Positions 33,937 to 45,248 of a DNA stretch of 64,000 nucleotides are shown here, piece by piece. Made by a program: the position numbers and the translations under genes. The notes beneath the pieces are model-generated. The model had not been told where the DNA came from. It was given only the letters and a program-made list of their open reading frames with translations, and did no database searches. Position 1 is the first letter of the stretch; each line of letters opens with the position of its first letter. The stretch comes from Dastarcus helophoroides (Eukaryota; Arthropoda; Insecta; Coleoptera; Bothrideridae): contig CM053330.1 in the NCBI GenBank assembly GCA_028583605.1, positions 23,028,129-23,092,128 of the forward strand. The letters are read 5' to 3'.

Positions 33937-35972
33937 CAGTGTTTCCCAACCTTTTTTGTGCCAAGCCCCATCTTAGCTTTTCTAAAATTGTTACCCCCCC
34001 CATGTAACATACATAATTTTTAATATTAAAAAATTGAATTGATTATTAAGAAATTTAAATGATAGGTTTTAGGAAGAAATCACTAGGAAATTGTTAATGA
34101 AACACAGTAAGTAAATTTTCAAAATATATAATGAAAAACTGAAATTTAAATTCCAAATAATTTTAATAAATATTTTTCTATATTAATTTATTATTTTAAT
34201 TTAGTAAGATTCTTGCGCTTGATGCTTGCTACACAGATATTTTGTATTAGGTTCCAATTTGGTTAGCTTCACTCTCAAGTCTCCACGTTGTGTTATATCC
34301 AGCCGATTTCTTTTTTTACCAGTAAATCATTTACAGCACTAAATCCACATTCAGTTAAAAATTAAGATAGAAACGGTAGCAATAATTTCCTTGCACATTT
34401 GGTAGAATTTGGGTATTTGATTTCTGTTTTCTCACAAAGCCGTGCCATCGCTCCTTTTATATTAAATAAAGTTTTAATTGACTCATTATTTTGCAATTCT
34501 GCGAGTTCTTCTTAATACTGCATATTTGATATATCAGACAAATTCACTAACATTGGCTGCATCATCCATGTTGGAAAATCAATTTGTCTTAAATTAGAAA
34601 ATATTTCTTTTAAATCAGCCGATAGAATATTCAGATGATTGACAATAACAAGTAAAGCGGTATCAGTTATTTCACATTTTTGCAGCCAGTGAAACTGTTC
34701 AAAGTTTTTGTTGTTAATATCTTTCTGACATAACTCAATATGGGTAATGAATCCAAATATCTTTGCTTTTGCATCGAACAAACAGTAATTTGTTCCTTGA
34801 AGTTGCTTATTTAATATATTTAGTTTTTCAAAGATATCGGCTAAATAACTCACAAATGCTTTATTGACGATCATTAACAGATATTTCATTTCAGGTATGT
34901 CGCTTATAAAATCACTAAGAGTATCAAACAGTTCCATAAATCTTTTCCGGCAGTTCCCTTTAGGTAGTCATCTTACTTCAGAAGGAAGTAAAAGTCTCAC
35001 ATGGTCTTCATTTTGTTCTCCACAAAATAGCTTGAAGAGACGCTCACATTTGGCATTAGCTTTAATAGTATTAACACACTTTATTACTGAATGTAGTACT
35101 TCATTTAGAACAGGCGAGATGGTTTTGGCTACCAAGTTTTTCCTATAAATAACACAAGGCACAAGAATCATTTCTGGATTCGCATCTTTCATCAATTTTA
35201 AGCAGGCATTTTTCTTGCCCATCATAAATGCCCTTTATCAATATATCTTACGTAAGTTATCAATACTGTCTCACTGTCTCTCAAAATTGATTCATCCATT
35301 TGCACTGAGAAATTTCTTGTCTTCAGCTTTTCAACAAGTTGTTTTTCAATATCTTCACTCATTTCGTCTATTCTTCTGCTAACAGTATTGTTACTGAGTG
35401 GGATAGCTTTTACACCTTTATCATCTTTTTCAAGAACCGTTTTAAGAAATGCTGATTTGACGGTTTTATTAAATTCTCTCTATAGTATGATTTTTTCCAG
35501 TTTTAGCGATGAATAAAGAAATTTGATAATTAGCCTCAAGAACACGATTATTAGTTGAAGTACGAGCAGTAAATGGAGACTTTAATGTTGTCCTCTTTTC
35601 AAAAATTTTTTTTTAAATTTTAAAGTAATTCAAATCTGAATTAATATGAGCACTGTGTTTCGCCTTCAAATGCGCCTTATTCGTCCGGGGTTCCCCGCGG
35701 AGCCTGCCGTCTGCCGCAGGGAAGTTTACTTGACGACGCCAAACACCCAGTTGATATTTTGGTCTCTTCAAGCGAAATTATACCTAATAATTATTTACGG
35801 CAACTATTTAAGAATTGGCTTTTTTCGTTAAATTTGGCACCGAAATCTAGCATTGCATTTAAATAGCCCGCATCGAAAGGGTTAAACTCGTGTCGAGTCA
35901 ATTTTCGAATTGCCCCCCTTAACAATCAAATTGCCCCCCGGTGGGGCGTGGGCCCTATGTTGGGAAACACTG
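33937..35972 (-). mobile_element. hAT-Charlie/Buster-like transposon, complete ends
   Basis: The ends CAGTGTTTCCCAAC and GTTGGGAAACACTG are perfect inverted repeats. The 8-base CTTTAGAA is duplicated at 33929-33936 and 35973-35980. The interior carries a - strand transposase relic. The element split the Ac-type transposase of its host element, so it arrived later. Length is 2036 bases. Confidence 0.92.
34512..35480 (-). pseudogene. Charlie/ZBED5/FAM200-like transposase pseudogene
   Basis: On the - strand, 35225-34968 reads VPCVIYRKNLVAKTISPVLN then CVNTIKANAKCERLFKLFC and LLLPSEVR. This corresponds to 'HC..HR..L..K..S..L', 'VNFIK...L.SRLF..LC' and 'LLLHTEVRWLS' of SCAND3/ZBED5/FAM200-type proteins. 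The second part, 34937-34512, reads MELFDTLSDFI, then FVSYLADIFEKLNILNKQLQ and continues into the hAT core, matching 'LAYLADIF..LN.LN..LQG'. The N-terminal part to about 35480 is only weakly readable. It lacks the BED finger and the full C-terminus and has stops. Confidence 0.8.
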
Positions 35973-37394
35973 CTTTAGAACAATCCAGTGCGTCCTGAAA
36001 ATAAATTCTTTTAAATCGCGGATCTAATAAGGTGTAGATAGCTCAGAAATTAACGTTTCTTTATTGCACCAAGAACATTGTTTTTCAGATTTTCTGCAAT
36101 AGCCTGTTGTGGTCTTAGGGTGGCGTTTCTAGTATTCAACAGTGGTGAGTCGGATAACCTTGCTGCAAGTTACATAATTCACTCACAAATGTCATTTAAG
36201 TCAATTAATCTCTGGCAGTTAACTATTGTATTTATAGCAGGACCCAATTTCAAAAATCACATAGAAAGTTGAGTTTACCGCGCTATCACACATTGTGTAA
36301 ACCATGTCACTATTTTCTTAGCAGAATTAGTTAATTCCGGCAAATCGTCCGTCTTTTCAATAGATTTCTGGGCCACTAAATTTAACATGTGGGCAAAACA
36401 CCTTATGAGGTATTTTTTCCCAAATGATATCTTAACAACTTTAACAATGTTAGCTCCTGCATCGGTCGCGACTGCCTGGACTTTTCCAGTATCAATACTT
36501 CAATCTTTATAACCTTGTAAAAGCATACTTGCTACATATTCGCTTGTGAGGCATCGACTTAGGTCATGTCAAAGTTACGGAATCAATTTTATCTACATCG
36601 AAAAAAGTCATGCTGTCGCCCAGAAACTTCGTGCCTGCATGGTATCAGTCCAAATGTCGGTGATAAGAGTCACGCTATCAAGTTTCATAATTTTCTCTTT
36701 CAAATAATTTTGTATAGTTACAAATTTATTTTCTAACATCCTTTTCACGGTAAATTTTAAGGAACTTTATACAATGGGACAGTTATTTTCAGTAAATTTA
36801 AAAAACCTCAATTTTCAACTATTGGAAAAAGCTGTGAGTCTTTGCAAATCATGTATAGGATAGCATTAGTTAATTGGACATCTTTAGCACCCGCTTCAGC
36901 ATTTGCAGAAACTTGAGCTCAGTGTTGGCTGATGATGACCCTTTCTTTTGATGAACCATTACCAGTACTACTAAAGCTTTTTTCCGATTCACATTCGCTC
37001 TCTGTTTCACATAGTTCAACAATTTCAGCGCTTCCCGAGCTAGTAGTATAGCTCTGTTCTTTTGCTTTTGAGTTATCTATTTTTTTTTGAATTATTTTCA
37101 ATATTTACTTGACTTTTATTTGAATACACCACAGTCTTGCTGTCTCCTATTACACTATTGAATATATTTTAATTGTTTTCAACCAGTCAAACTTTATCAG
37201 ACGTTAAATTTCAACAATGATTATTGCAGTTTACTGCTGGGCTGACTTTACACTACAAAACATGTACATTCAGACCTTTTAATAAATGAATGAGAGATTG
37301 AGACTGATTGAAGATAAAGTATGGGTGTAACATCGTTCATAAACAATATTGATGTTAATACATTTAGTGACATTTATGCTTCGTTGCCAATATA

Positions 37395-38535
37395 CAGTTT
37401 GTAACAAATTCATTTCTCACTCCAGGGATTTCGAAAACGGTAAGAGATACAGCATTGGTTAAATTGGGGCAAAGTTGCACAATTTGGAGATCAGAAATAT
37501 TCCGTTGAAAAATCAAAAATATCTCTTGTTGTTCTTGAGAATTTTGGATGTTCATTTTTATTATTTCTTGGTGCTATTTAAAGAGTAATCGAAAAACTAA
37601 AAACACTTTTTCATTGACATTTTTTATCCTTCACAAGACAACATCAGAAGTTTTTTTATTATACGTTTCGTCTTTTTACTACCATCATCAAATTCGTTAT
37701 TTTAAATGCGGACCTGTAATTTTAATCGCATCTTTGTACAGCTTTTGAAATTCCGATTTTATTGATGTATGTGGCTAAACGTTTCGTAACTTCAAACCAT
37801 CATCAAGGAAAAAAACACTTTATTTTAGATTAACGTTATTGTATTATTTTTTTAATTAATAAGGAATTATTGTTTACAATAAAATTATAAAAATGCAATT
37901 AATTTGTAAGAAAAAGGGTAATGGTAAAATTAATAAACTTTAACAAAAAACAGCAGGCATACCCATAAACAATTGACCACCAAAAATAATGACTAATAAC
38001 TACGAACAAAGCAACTACGGATATTTAGAATAGCAAATAACAAATAAAACAATACTTAGTTTGTCATATTTTATTACATTCTGGTTAACTATTATTCAAA
38101 AATACAAAATACGTTTACCTGAAAAAGGTGTTTTCCTTGATGATAGTTTACAGTCACGAAATGTTTAACCACATAAAAGTTTGATACATCAGACAAGTCG
38201 GAGATTCAAAAACTACACAAGGATACAATAAAAATTACAGGCCCGTATTTAAAATAACGAACTTGATAATGGTAGTAAAAAGACGAAACGTCTAATAAAA
38301 AAACTTCTTATGCTACCTTGTGAAGGATAAAAAACGTCAATGAAAAAGTGTTTTTAATTTTTTGATTGTTCTGCAAATAACGCCAAGAAATAATAAAAAC
38401 GAAAATCCAAAATTTTACTTTTTTCCAAAAATCTCAAGAACAACAAGAGATATTTTCGATTTTTCAACGGAATATTTCTGATCGCCTTACCGTTTTCGAG
38501 ATCCCTGTAGTGAGAAGCGAATTTGTTACAACCTG
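37395..38535. mobile_element. Foldback MITE nested in outer hAT
   Basis: The ends CAGTTTGTAACAAATTC and GAATTTGTTACAACCTG are inverted and flanked by TA. The arms include GATTTCGAAAACGGTAAG / CTTACCGTTTTCGAGATC and AAAACACTTTTTCATTGAC / TCAATGAAAAAGTGTTTTTA, with inner motifs of the type CGTTTCG...CCATCATC. Length is 1141 bases, non-coding. The GGGATCTCG-like terminal block links it to family B. Confidence 0.85.
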
Positions 38536-38996
38536 TATTTATAACTAATAAATTTTATTAACGATAAAGTTTATTAGTTATGAAGATTAAAGAATTCCAC
38601 GAAGTAAGGGTTGGAAATGTCAACAACCCGTATTCGTAAGGTAATTTAGCGTTAATTTAATAATTTTAATATTATTATTCTCAGATATAATAATGAATAT
38701 TTTATGAACCCTGTGATAAATTTCTATTTTGTAAAATATTGAATAAATAAAAGAAGACAACAATAACGATAAAAATTTCGATATTTGATTAAAACATGGA
38801 TATTTCGATATTTATAAGTTGTGATTATCGATATTTAAATATCGATTTTTTTTCATTTGATAATTGATAAATATCGCTCATCGCTAGTGTCTAATGCCTG
38901 ACTTACTCACACACTTGCCCTTATGCGCTTGCCCTCGGATTTGCCTGCACGTGTGTAGGCCGCTTAAAATTTAAAAAGTTCTACAATTTGGGAATA

Positions 38997-39676
38997 CAGT
39001 AATACCCCAACTTACGCGAACGCGAACTTACATAGTTCCTGATGATCCCTTTCCGCTCATATATTTTCCCCAGACGCTGAAGGATATAATAAAAGAAACG
39101 TGTTATATCAGAAAAACTATATTTATAATGTGAATGGAACTGACCTGTTCTAAAAGAAAATGCTTAAAAGGAGTTTTATCGAATATTGCGAAAAAAATAT
39201 TTTGAGGTCTCGAAATACCAAGTTACACAAATTTTTTGACGAGAGTTTATCTGGTGACTGCAAATTAAAAACAGTTACAAGTCTAATAGAAGGCCCTTTT
39301 TTTGTAAAGGGAAACATTCTGGAAAATATAGACCCTAACAATATTCGCGTTACAATGCAAGAAATAAAAAATTATTAGCCTGTCACGAAAAAATTCTACG
39401 AGAGAAGAAAAGAATCATTGTCCCGTCAAACAGGTTTATTAAATTTTATAAAATTGTCTACGTTTTTAAATAACTTTCATTTATGTAATAATTTAACTCA
39501 TTCACTTGTGTATGGAAAAATAAAAATGTTTATAAAATATTTTTCTTATATGTACGCAGACACTTTTGTTTGACTTGGTCCGAAATAATGTATGCATTTA
39601 TGTGTATACAAAAATATACCTTGACTTACGCGATTTTCGTCGGTCCCGCCAATCGCGTAACTTCGAGGCATTACTA
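38997..39676 (+). mobile_element. pogo/Tigger-like element remnant, 680 bases
   Basis: CAGTAATACCCCAACTTACG at the left mirrors CGTAACTTCGAGGCATTACT at the right, with TA on both sides; the last G of the right end is mutated. It keeps a coding remnant at 39160-39378 and is a larger relative of the MITE at 19321-19601, so it may be close to the parental element. Confidence 0.75.
39160..39470 (+). pseudogene. Possible pogo-like transposase C-terminal remnant
   Basis: 72 residues are open from 39160 (MLKRSFIEYCEKNILRS then KTVTSLIEGPFFVKGNILEN). After the stop, KFYERRKESLSRQTGLLNFI continues in frame. A 'RRK......RQT.L..F' ending is reminiscent of the C-terminal tails of pogo/Tigger transposases. 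The DDE core is absent. This is an inference from position inside CAGT...ACTG ends, not a firm homology. Confidence 0.35.
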
Positions 39677-39850
39677 TATTTCATTATTTAGGATCGCGAG
39701 CGTGCACGATTAGAAATGAGTATATTCGGTACGATGCCCCGTTGCCGACGAAGTCAATTCCCTGATTACATACTCAGAAAAAAGTAATCGGTGATTATAA
39801 TTCGATTACATTTGACATTTGTACTTACTCATGTGAGTCTCTAATTCATA
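39677..39850. other. Spacer
   Basis: Nothing assigned. Confidence 0.4.
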
Positions 39851-40690
39851 CAGGGCCGACCATGAAGAATGGTACACAGAGCAAGAGTAGATTTTTGTGT
39901 GTAAAAATAATGTGATCTAGCTAAATTTACCTTATAAGTTGATATTAACCGAAATACAGGGTGTCAAAGTTGAAAAAAACTTCCGATTTTTTCGTATAAC
40001 TATTGAATAAATTTTAATATAGGCACGATATTTAGCACAAGGAGGTTTCTTAAGTTGACAAATCCCAATTTATCATTATAACTTTTTTTGCGTCCACTTA
40101 TTTTAAATAGGTAATTTTATTTCCCTATATTTTTTACGTAAAAAAAACATACCTTCTGAAAGCTGATACGAGCAACCGTTTCCAAGTTATTTGCCTTTAA
40201 AGTTTGAAGTGCCTTCGTTTTAAATTACGCAGATATTAGATTTTCGAAGTAGACTTAAACAAAATAACAATAAGACAGCTTTTAAAGTAATTTATGTGAA
40301 ATATTACGTCGCTGATAATATTATTACCTTAATTTTAAAAATCTCAATAAAGAAAAAGAAAAAAATTAAGATATAATGTATTTTCTTCAAACAAAGAGAT
40401 GCGAGATATAATCTCCGAGTACGCGTAAGAAAATTTTAATGGTCTGGATGAGCAAAGCAGATATTTGAATATGAATTCTAACAAGAGAGAGCCAGATTTT
40501 TAATTATTTACAATCCCTTCACACGACACAGATCATTTCTCGCATATTTGAAATTAAATTTTGTTGTGGTATTTTGTTTAAAGTTGCTTTGGAAATTAAA
40601 AAAAAGTACATGTAATAATAATGTCAGTAGAATAATATTTGACATAAACAATTTTAAAACCTGTTTTATTTGTTTTATTTTAAAACCTAT
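39851..40690. repeat. Foldback MITE family E, copy 2 (left part)
   Basis: Starts CAGGGCCGACCATGAAGAAT and follows 57118-57980 through GATATTAACCGAAATACAGG, GATACGAGCAACCGTTTCC and CCAGATTTTTAATTATTTAC. It stops after TTTTAAAACCTATATATTAT, where the second arm should start. More diverged than the other two copies, with a deletion of the GATAGGGGGCGC block near 40070. Confidence 0.8.
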
Positions 40691-41155
40691 ATATTATATT
40701 CTATGTATATTAACAATGTGAACAAATTTTGACTTTCATGTTAATTCGTTTATTCCTTAACAATAAGCAGAAGCAACATTTTCGTTTAGGTAAAAGTAAA
40801 GTCATCAATATGTGACTCTGTTGTTATTGCTTGCACTTAGGTAAAGTTATAATTCTCCAATATGTACTTTAATTAATTATTAGCATCATAACATTTAAAA
40901 AATAGATTTGGATAACTCATAAAATATAATAGCAATAAATATTAAAAGTTAAAAAAATAATATTGTTTTATTTATTGTTAATATATTTTAAGAGTTACTA
41001 ATATTAAAGAATTTCACAATAGATTCTGCTTATTTAACTTACTTCATCAATTAATTAGTTTAATGATCGCTTTTACGAGATTTTTTGGCTTCTAAAAATT
41101 TAATTTTCAAACTCAAAATTTGGGCTTTAATTTGGCCCTTCAGATGTTTAAATCG
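40691..41155. other. AT-rich spacer
   Basis: Nothing assigned. Confidence 0.4.
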
Positions 41156-41338
41156 AAATATGAAGGAACACGTTTAGCAACTATTAATTAAACACTATAA
41201 TCAGAATTTAACCTTCCACACCCTGTAACTGAAACGAAGCGTTTAACGACGTATGTTTGTATAGACCTTTCGTTTTATTTTGGGCTCTAAAATACGATTT
41301 TGAATTTATGGTACTACATTTAGAATCCCCTCACCTTG
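41156..41338. repeat. Foldback MITE family D, right end only
   Basis: ACTATTAATTAAACACTATA, then ACACCCTGTAAC, ATTTTGGGCTCTAAAATACG and TTTATGGTACTACATTTAGA to CACCTTGTATAG. This matches the right arm of 23596-24755, with a short insertion (CCCCT) before the final CACCTTG. Confidence 0.75.
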
Positions 41339-41729
41339 TATAGTTACCATTCCTTTTTATTTCCAAGATAGCAAATGTCTATAGTGCAAAAGTACGTATG
41401 TATATGCGGTGTTTTCCCAAAAGTCTAAAAGAAATCCGTTCTTTGAATAAAAGACTAACTTATATCAGCATGTGGAAAAATAACATCGGTTTACTTATTC
41501 GCCTGATGAGTAGTGACTTAGGTAAACAACCATTTTCTTCCGGTCGAATTGCAAAATATTTCACGATTTCCTTATTTGTTGGCGTTTACCAAGTAATTCC
41601 TTTACAGGTACCTAATTTATAAAGAGATCCGTTCCATTACTTTTCCAATTAACATTCTTTGAATCAAGATGTCATCGATCTACCTTAGGAACTGCTATTT
41701 CAATTGCCTTAATTTTTTTATTGGCTATC
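41339..41729. other. Spacer, possibly flank of the integrase relic
   Basis: A + strand open frame at 41398-41622 (74 codons) has no known motif. Confidence 0.4.
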
Positions 41730-43005
41730 TCAGTCAGCTTTTCGGCTCTTTTTTGACCAGGGTATTTCATTTTCAATTTCAGTCTCAGTTGTATAAAAAG
41801 AACAAATCCTTATTTCGGGTTTGGAAGATCGTCCCGATCTTAAAAATGTACAATTTGAATGCACAGTAGCGTTACGTACCTCACAAATTAATTTAGATTC
41901 TTCTGTGATTTCATTACTGCATGCACAACAATACCTGCACCATATTATCACATAAAATCTCATTAGCAATTTCTTCTGAATAACTCAGTTGTAAGTCCTC
42001 TTCAGTATCATTTGTCTGTGAAGAAGGCATTATGTCTTCAAGTTCTTCTTCTGTTTGAAATTCTTTAATTACAGAGTCTGGCTGTTTTTTGATTTTAAGC
42101 CAAGTTTCGGGTCGATTCACGATAAGGAGTTCTTCCGATATTGGGATGCCTCGAAGAATTTTTTTGCCACTGTACAAAATAGCAGCCCAGGGACCAATTT
42201 CTGGAGGAGTTATCGGACATCCAGCTACGAAGCATGTTTTCAATGTCTTTTTTCCACGCTACCCTAACTTTCAGGGTGGCGTGGCATGCCATGAACAATT
42301 TTGCAGTCAGGCCTGTAGCTAACAATTTCTTCTATAACCGAAGCAGTAAATTCCCGGCCATTGTCGCTTTGTAGTATATGCGGTGCTTCGAACTTCAAAA
42401 ATATTTTTACTAACTCTATAGCCACATCGGCAGTACCTTTGCTTTGTAAAGGGCATAGGTGCAAACATTTTGTCGCATGTTCTTGATAATTGAGAAGCCA
42501 TTTATACTTTCAGTCAGCGGCAGATTGAAAATCTATCAAGTCCACTTGACCGCAAATAATGAAATCTTTGGAAATAATTGGACGCACAACCAATCTTTTA
42601 TGCAATGATGATTTTTTAAGTTGACACTCCTTGCATAGTGAATGAAAATTTCGATCGCTCCTCTAGGGATGCTATATTTATTTTTTAAGACAAGAAGCAT
42701 TTTGTCCCTTCCACCATGACCTGTGTTTCGATGACTTTCCAACAACACATCAACATATTTTTCCATAGGTATCTTCGTTTTACCACAAAACATCGTATTT
42801 TCTCATTGAATGTTACTGCTTATTATTTTTTGTTACCTGTTGAAACAGCTAATTTACCACTTTTGATGTCTTCAATAATTTTTTTAACTCTATCAGCAGT
42901 CCAAGGCTTTTTAATTAGGTCTTTCTCCAGTTTTCCATTTTAAAACTGTTGTAGGTGTTCGTTAAATTTAATTTTAATGTCTTCTAAATCTTGTTGGCTG
43001 GTCAT
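41730..43005 (-). pseudogene. Integrase (KRBA2/Ginger-like) pseudogene
   Basis: Read right to left. It begins MTSQQDLEDIKIKFNEHLQQ, with KPWTADRVKKIIEDIKSGKL and a zinc-binding-like region. GQVDLIDFQSAAD at about 42540 holds the first catalytic Asp. KIFLKFEAPHILQSDNGREF at 42400-42350 holds the second, and HGMPRHPESKGSVEKRH the catalytic Glu. The tail CCACSNEITEESKLICEVRN continues to HSNC, a Cys/His cluster as in KRAB-A domain-containing protein 2-like integrases of arthropods. At least four frame changes or stops break it. Related integrases occur in Ty3/gypsy elements and Ginger DNA transposons. I found no LTRs or clear inverted termini here, so the element class is open. Confidence 0.75.
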
Positions 43006-44201
43006 TTTAATACGCACTTGTAAACGAATAAACAACAACCACAGTATCAATTTAGCATGTTTTAGGTTATATTGTGTACACTTGGTTGGCGCGAATTGTA
43101 CCGGGAAAGCAATCTTGTTCTGACTGCATCGTTGTGGTTCAATTGTAAAATGTCTGAAAATAATTAGTTAGAACGAGATATACATTCTTTTGCCGGCATT
43201 TTGTCAATTTTTCCGAATTGGTATAGTCAGAGCGAGAATCACATTTTTCCCTCGCGTTTTACCGACTTTTTGCGATATCCCTTGATTTTTTGTAAAAAGC
43301 CTAATTTTCCATTACGCCTACAACGTATACCTACATATTATGCTGGACAATATAAAAATCATATTATGAGATCTTGAATGTATGGTCTCATAAAATTATA
43401 GATTTATCAAACGCTCTCTTTTTTATGTATTCTCCCTCTTATTGTATTATGTAATACATTTAACTAAGAATTTAATAATCTGAAAATGTATTCACTTTAA
43501 TAAAATATATCTTGACATTGTTTTTTCAGCCTAACATTTTACATAAATAAATAAATCGTTGTCATTGGTGCTATTTAGTGTGATTAATACATATTAAATT
43601 TTTGCAGTGTAACCAATAATATCACTTTTTCTACTGCACTAACATTGTTTAAACAAAATTCTTTTATTATTTTATTTCTGACAATTTTTAATATGTATTA
43701 ACTAGTGTCTTATTATTTTTATATTGCTCAATTGAGGTATTTTAATTAAGTTTATTTTATTCATATACTATTTTAATGTTTCTTTAAAAGACATTTTGTG
43801 TTTACGTCATTTCAATTTGAAATTTAATTCATTACAATGCATTCAATTTTGTTCGCATGTGAATGTGGACCTAAGCGATGATTTTATGTACGTGGTAGAT
43901 TTTTATTAGATGTAGCATTTTTTAATTTCAGGTTTTTCACTGAGTGTTTGGACTCGAGATATGGCGGTATATTACCATACGATTTAATGTAAATGGGAGT
44001 CTTTATTATCCCCCTTTGTAAATAAACTTTCAATTTTAAAATGTTAACTGAATTTTTATACATGGTCTACCCTAAAGTAATTAGTATCGTGTTTGTCCAC
44101 CTTTTTGTGTTGGGTTTTGTTTATATTCCAGCTGAAAATTAACTACAAACTAAGTGTTTATTGTTTAATAAAAGGTTTATTCTCATTGATAATTGGGTGT
44201 A
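43006..44201. other. Spacer, nothing assigned
   Basis: AT-rich. 43070-43280 is slightly richer in GC and may be the 5' flank of the integrase element. Confidence 0.4.
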
Positions 44202-45248
44202 CAGCATGAGCGAAACTCGATGTCTCGGCGCTATTATAAGAAAAGGAAAAACGATATAATAAATCTGAAAAAAGATTCTTACATTAGATTGAATAAGGTC
44301 CATGTTAAGCCCAATTTGCATAATTTTTCCAGATTTGGAAACCAAAGTAATGACGTCATTGAATTTTTCTCTTTAGAAACATACCTATATTTTTGCTCAT
44401 TTAAAAAGAATAAATTTTTTTAAACAAATTTTGTAAACAAAAAAATTTGATATCTTTTTTCTTTAAAAAGTTAATAGCAAATTTATTGTAAAAAATGTAT
44501 TATTAAAAATTTGCAATTGGTACGATTTAATCTGTTTGATTAAATCAAATTTATTAAATATTTTTAGGTTTAGAATAACATGTTTGCGGTATCTCAGAGA
44601 GTATTTCCCTGCTTTTCTAGGGTTTTTTGAAATTCCCCATAAACTAATAAATAATACAGGGTGAGTCAGAAAGAATGGGCCAACGCAAAACTGGAGATGC
44701 TAGACTCCAAAATCGTTGAGCTTAATGGTAATATTTTGATGTGTAGCATCTCCAGTTTAGCGTATGCCCATTCTTTCTGACTCGCCCTGTATATAATTTA
44801 CGTAGACATCTTTTCAAATCAAATGGCAACATAAAATGTTTGTCAACCATTAGTTTAGTTATTGACAGATGCCACTATATTTTTATTTTTAATTTATTGC
44901 ATTTCCAGAGGCTATTTGTCTAAATCGTAGAAATTACAAATTTTTGATAATATTCTTTTTTTACAATAAAATTGCTTATAACCTTTTAATCAAAAAAGAT
45001 ACCAAATTTTTCTCTTTACAAAATTTGTTTAAAAAAATTAACTCTTTAAATATGCAGAAATACAGGTATGTTTTTAAAAAAAAGTTTAATGACGTCATTA
45101 CTTTGGTTTCAAAATCTGGAAAAGTATGCAAATTTGACTTAAAATGGACCTTATTCAATCCAATTCAAGAACCCTTTTTCTGATTTCTTATACTTTACTT
45201 TTTACTTTTCTCATAATAGAGCTGAGACATCGAGTTTTGCTCACCCTG
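44202..45248. mobile_element. Foldback MITE family F with nested hairpin
   Basis: CAGCATGAGCGAAACTCGAT is mirrored by ATCGAGTTTTGCTCACCCTG. The arms extend through GAATAAGGTCCATGTTAAG / CTTAAAATGGACCTTATTC, the AATGACGTCATT block on both sides and AAATTTTTTTAAACAAATTT / AAATTTGTTTAAAAAAATT. TA flanks both sides. A separate 133-base hairpin element sits near the centre (44657-44789). Open frames in the arms are accidental mirror images. Confidence 0.88.
44657..44789. mobile_element. 133-base hairpin MITE nested in family F
   Basis: The ends CAGGGTGAGTCAGAAAGAAT and ATTCTTTCTGACTCGCCCTG are inverted, with TA on both sides. Inner pairing AACTGGAGATGCTA / TAGCATCTCCAGTTT leaves only a short loop. 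One of the cleanest small hairpin elements in the window. Confidence 0.9.

Larger units (their letters stand above)
33720..37101 (-). pseudogene. Ac/ZBED-type hAT transposase pseudogene, split by insertion
   Basis: From right to left on the - strand: a Ser/Glu-rich N-terminal part (37101-36919), then LITDIWTDTMQ near 36660, VQAVATDAGANIVKVVKISF near 36460 and RCFAHMLNLVAQKSIEKTDD near 36350. A stretch close to LSTPY-stop-IRDLKEFIFRTHW precedes the insertion and corresponds to the LLDPRFK..F block. Sequence resumes beyond the nested Charlie element (33937-35972) with DENATQ..-type remnants to about 33720. The order 'TDIWT', 'TD.A.NM', 'CFAH.LNL', 'LDPRFK' is that of ZBED1/Ac-like transposases. 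Stops, frameshifts and the 2-kb insertion make it dead. It probably belongs to the outer element. Confidence 0.75.
31503..38886 (-). mobile_element. Outer hAT element (Ac/ZBED-like) hosting further elements
   Basis: The ends TAGAGATGAGCGATA and TATCGCTCATCGCTA are inverted with one mismatch. The 8-base GTGTCTAA occurs directly outside both (31495-31502 and 38887-38894), the hAT signature. The - strand carries an Ac-type transposase relic (33720-37101). Inside are a DUF4371-type hAT relic on the + strand (about 31590-33720), a complete hAT-Charlie-like insertion (33937-35972) and a foldback MITE (37395-38535). This nesting inflated it to 7384 bases. Confidence 0.85.

Noticed and set aside
33797..34003. 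68-codon - strand open frame beginning MGGVTILEK
   Set aside because: Crosses the left border of the Charlie insertion (33937), so it is a chimera of two elements rather than one protein.
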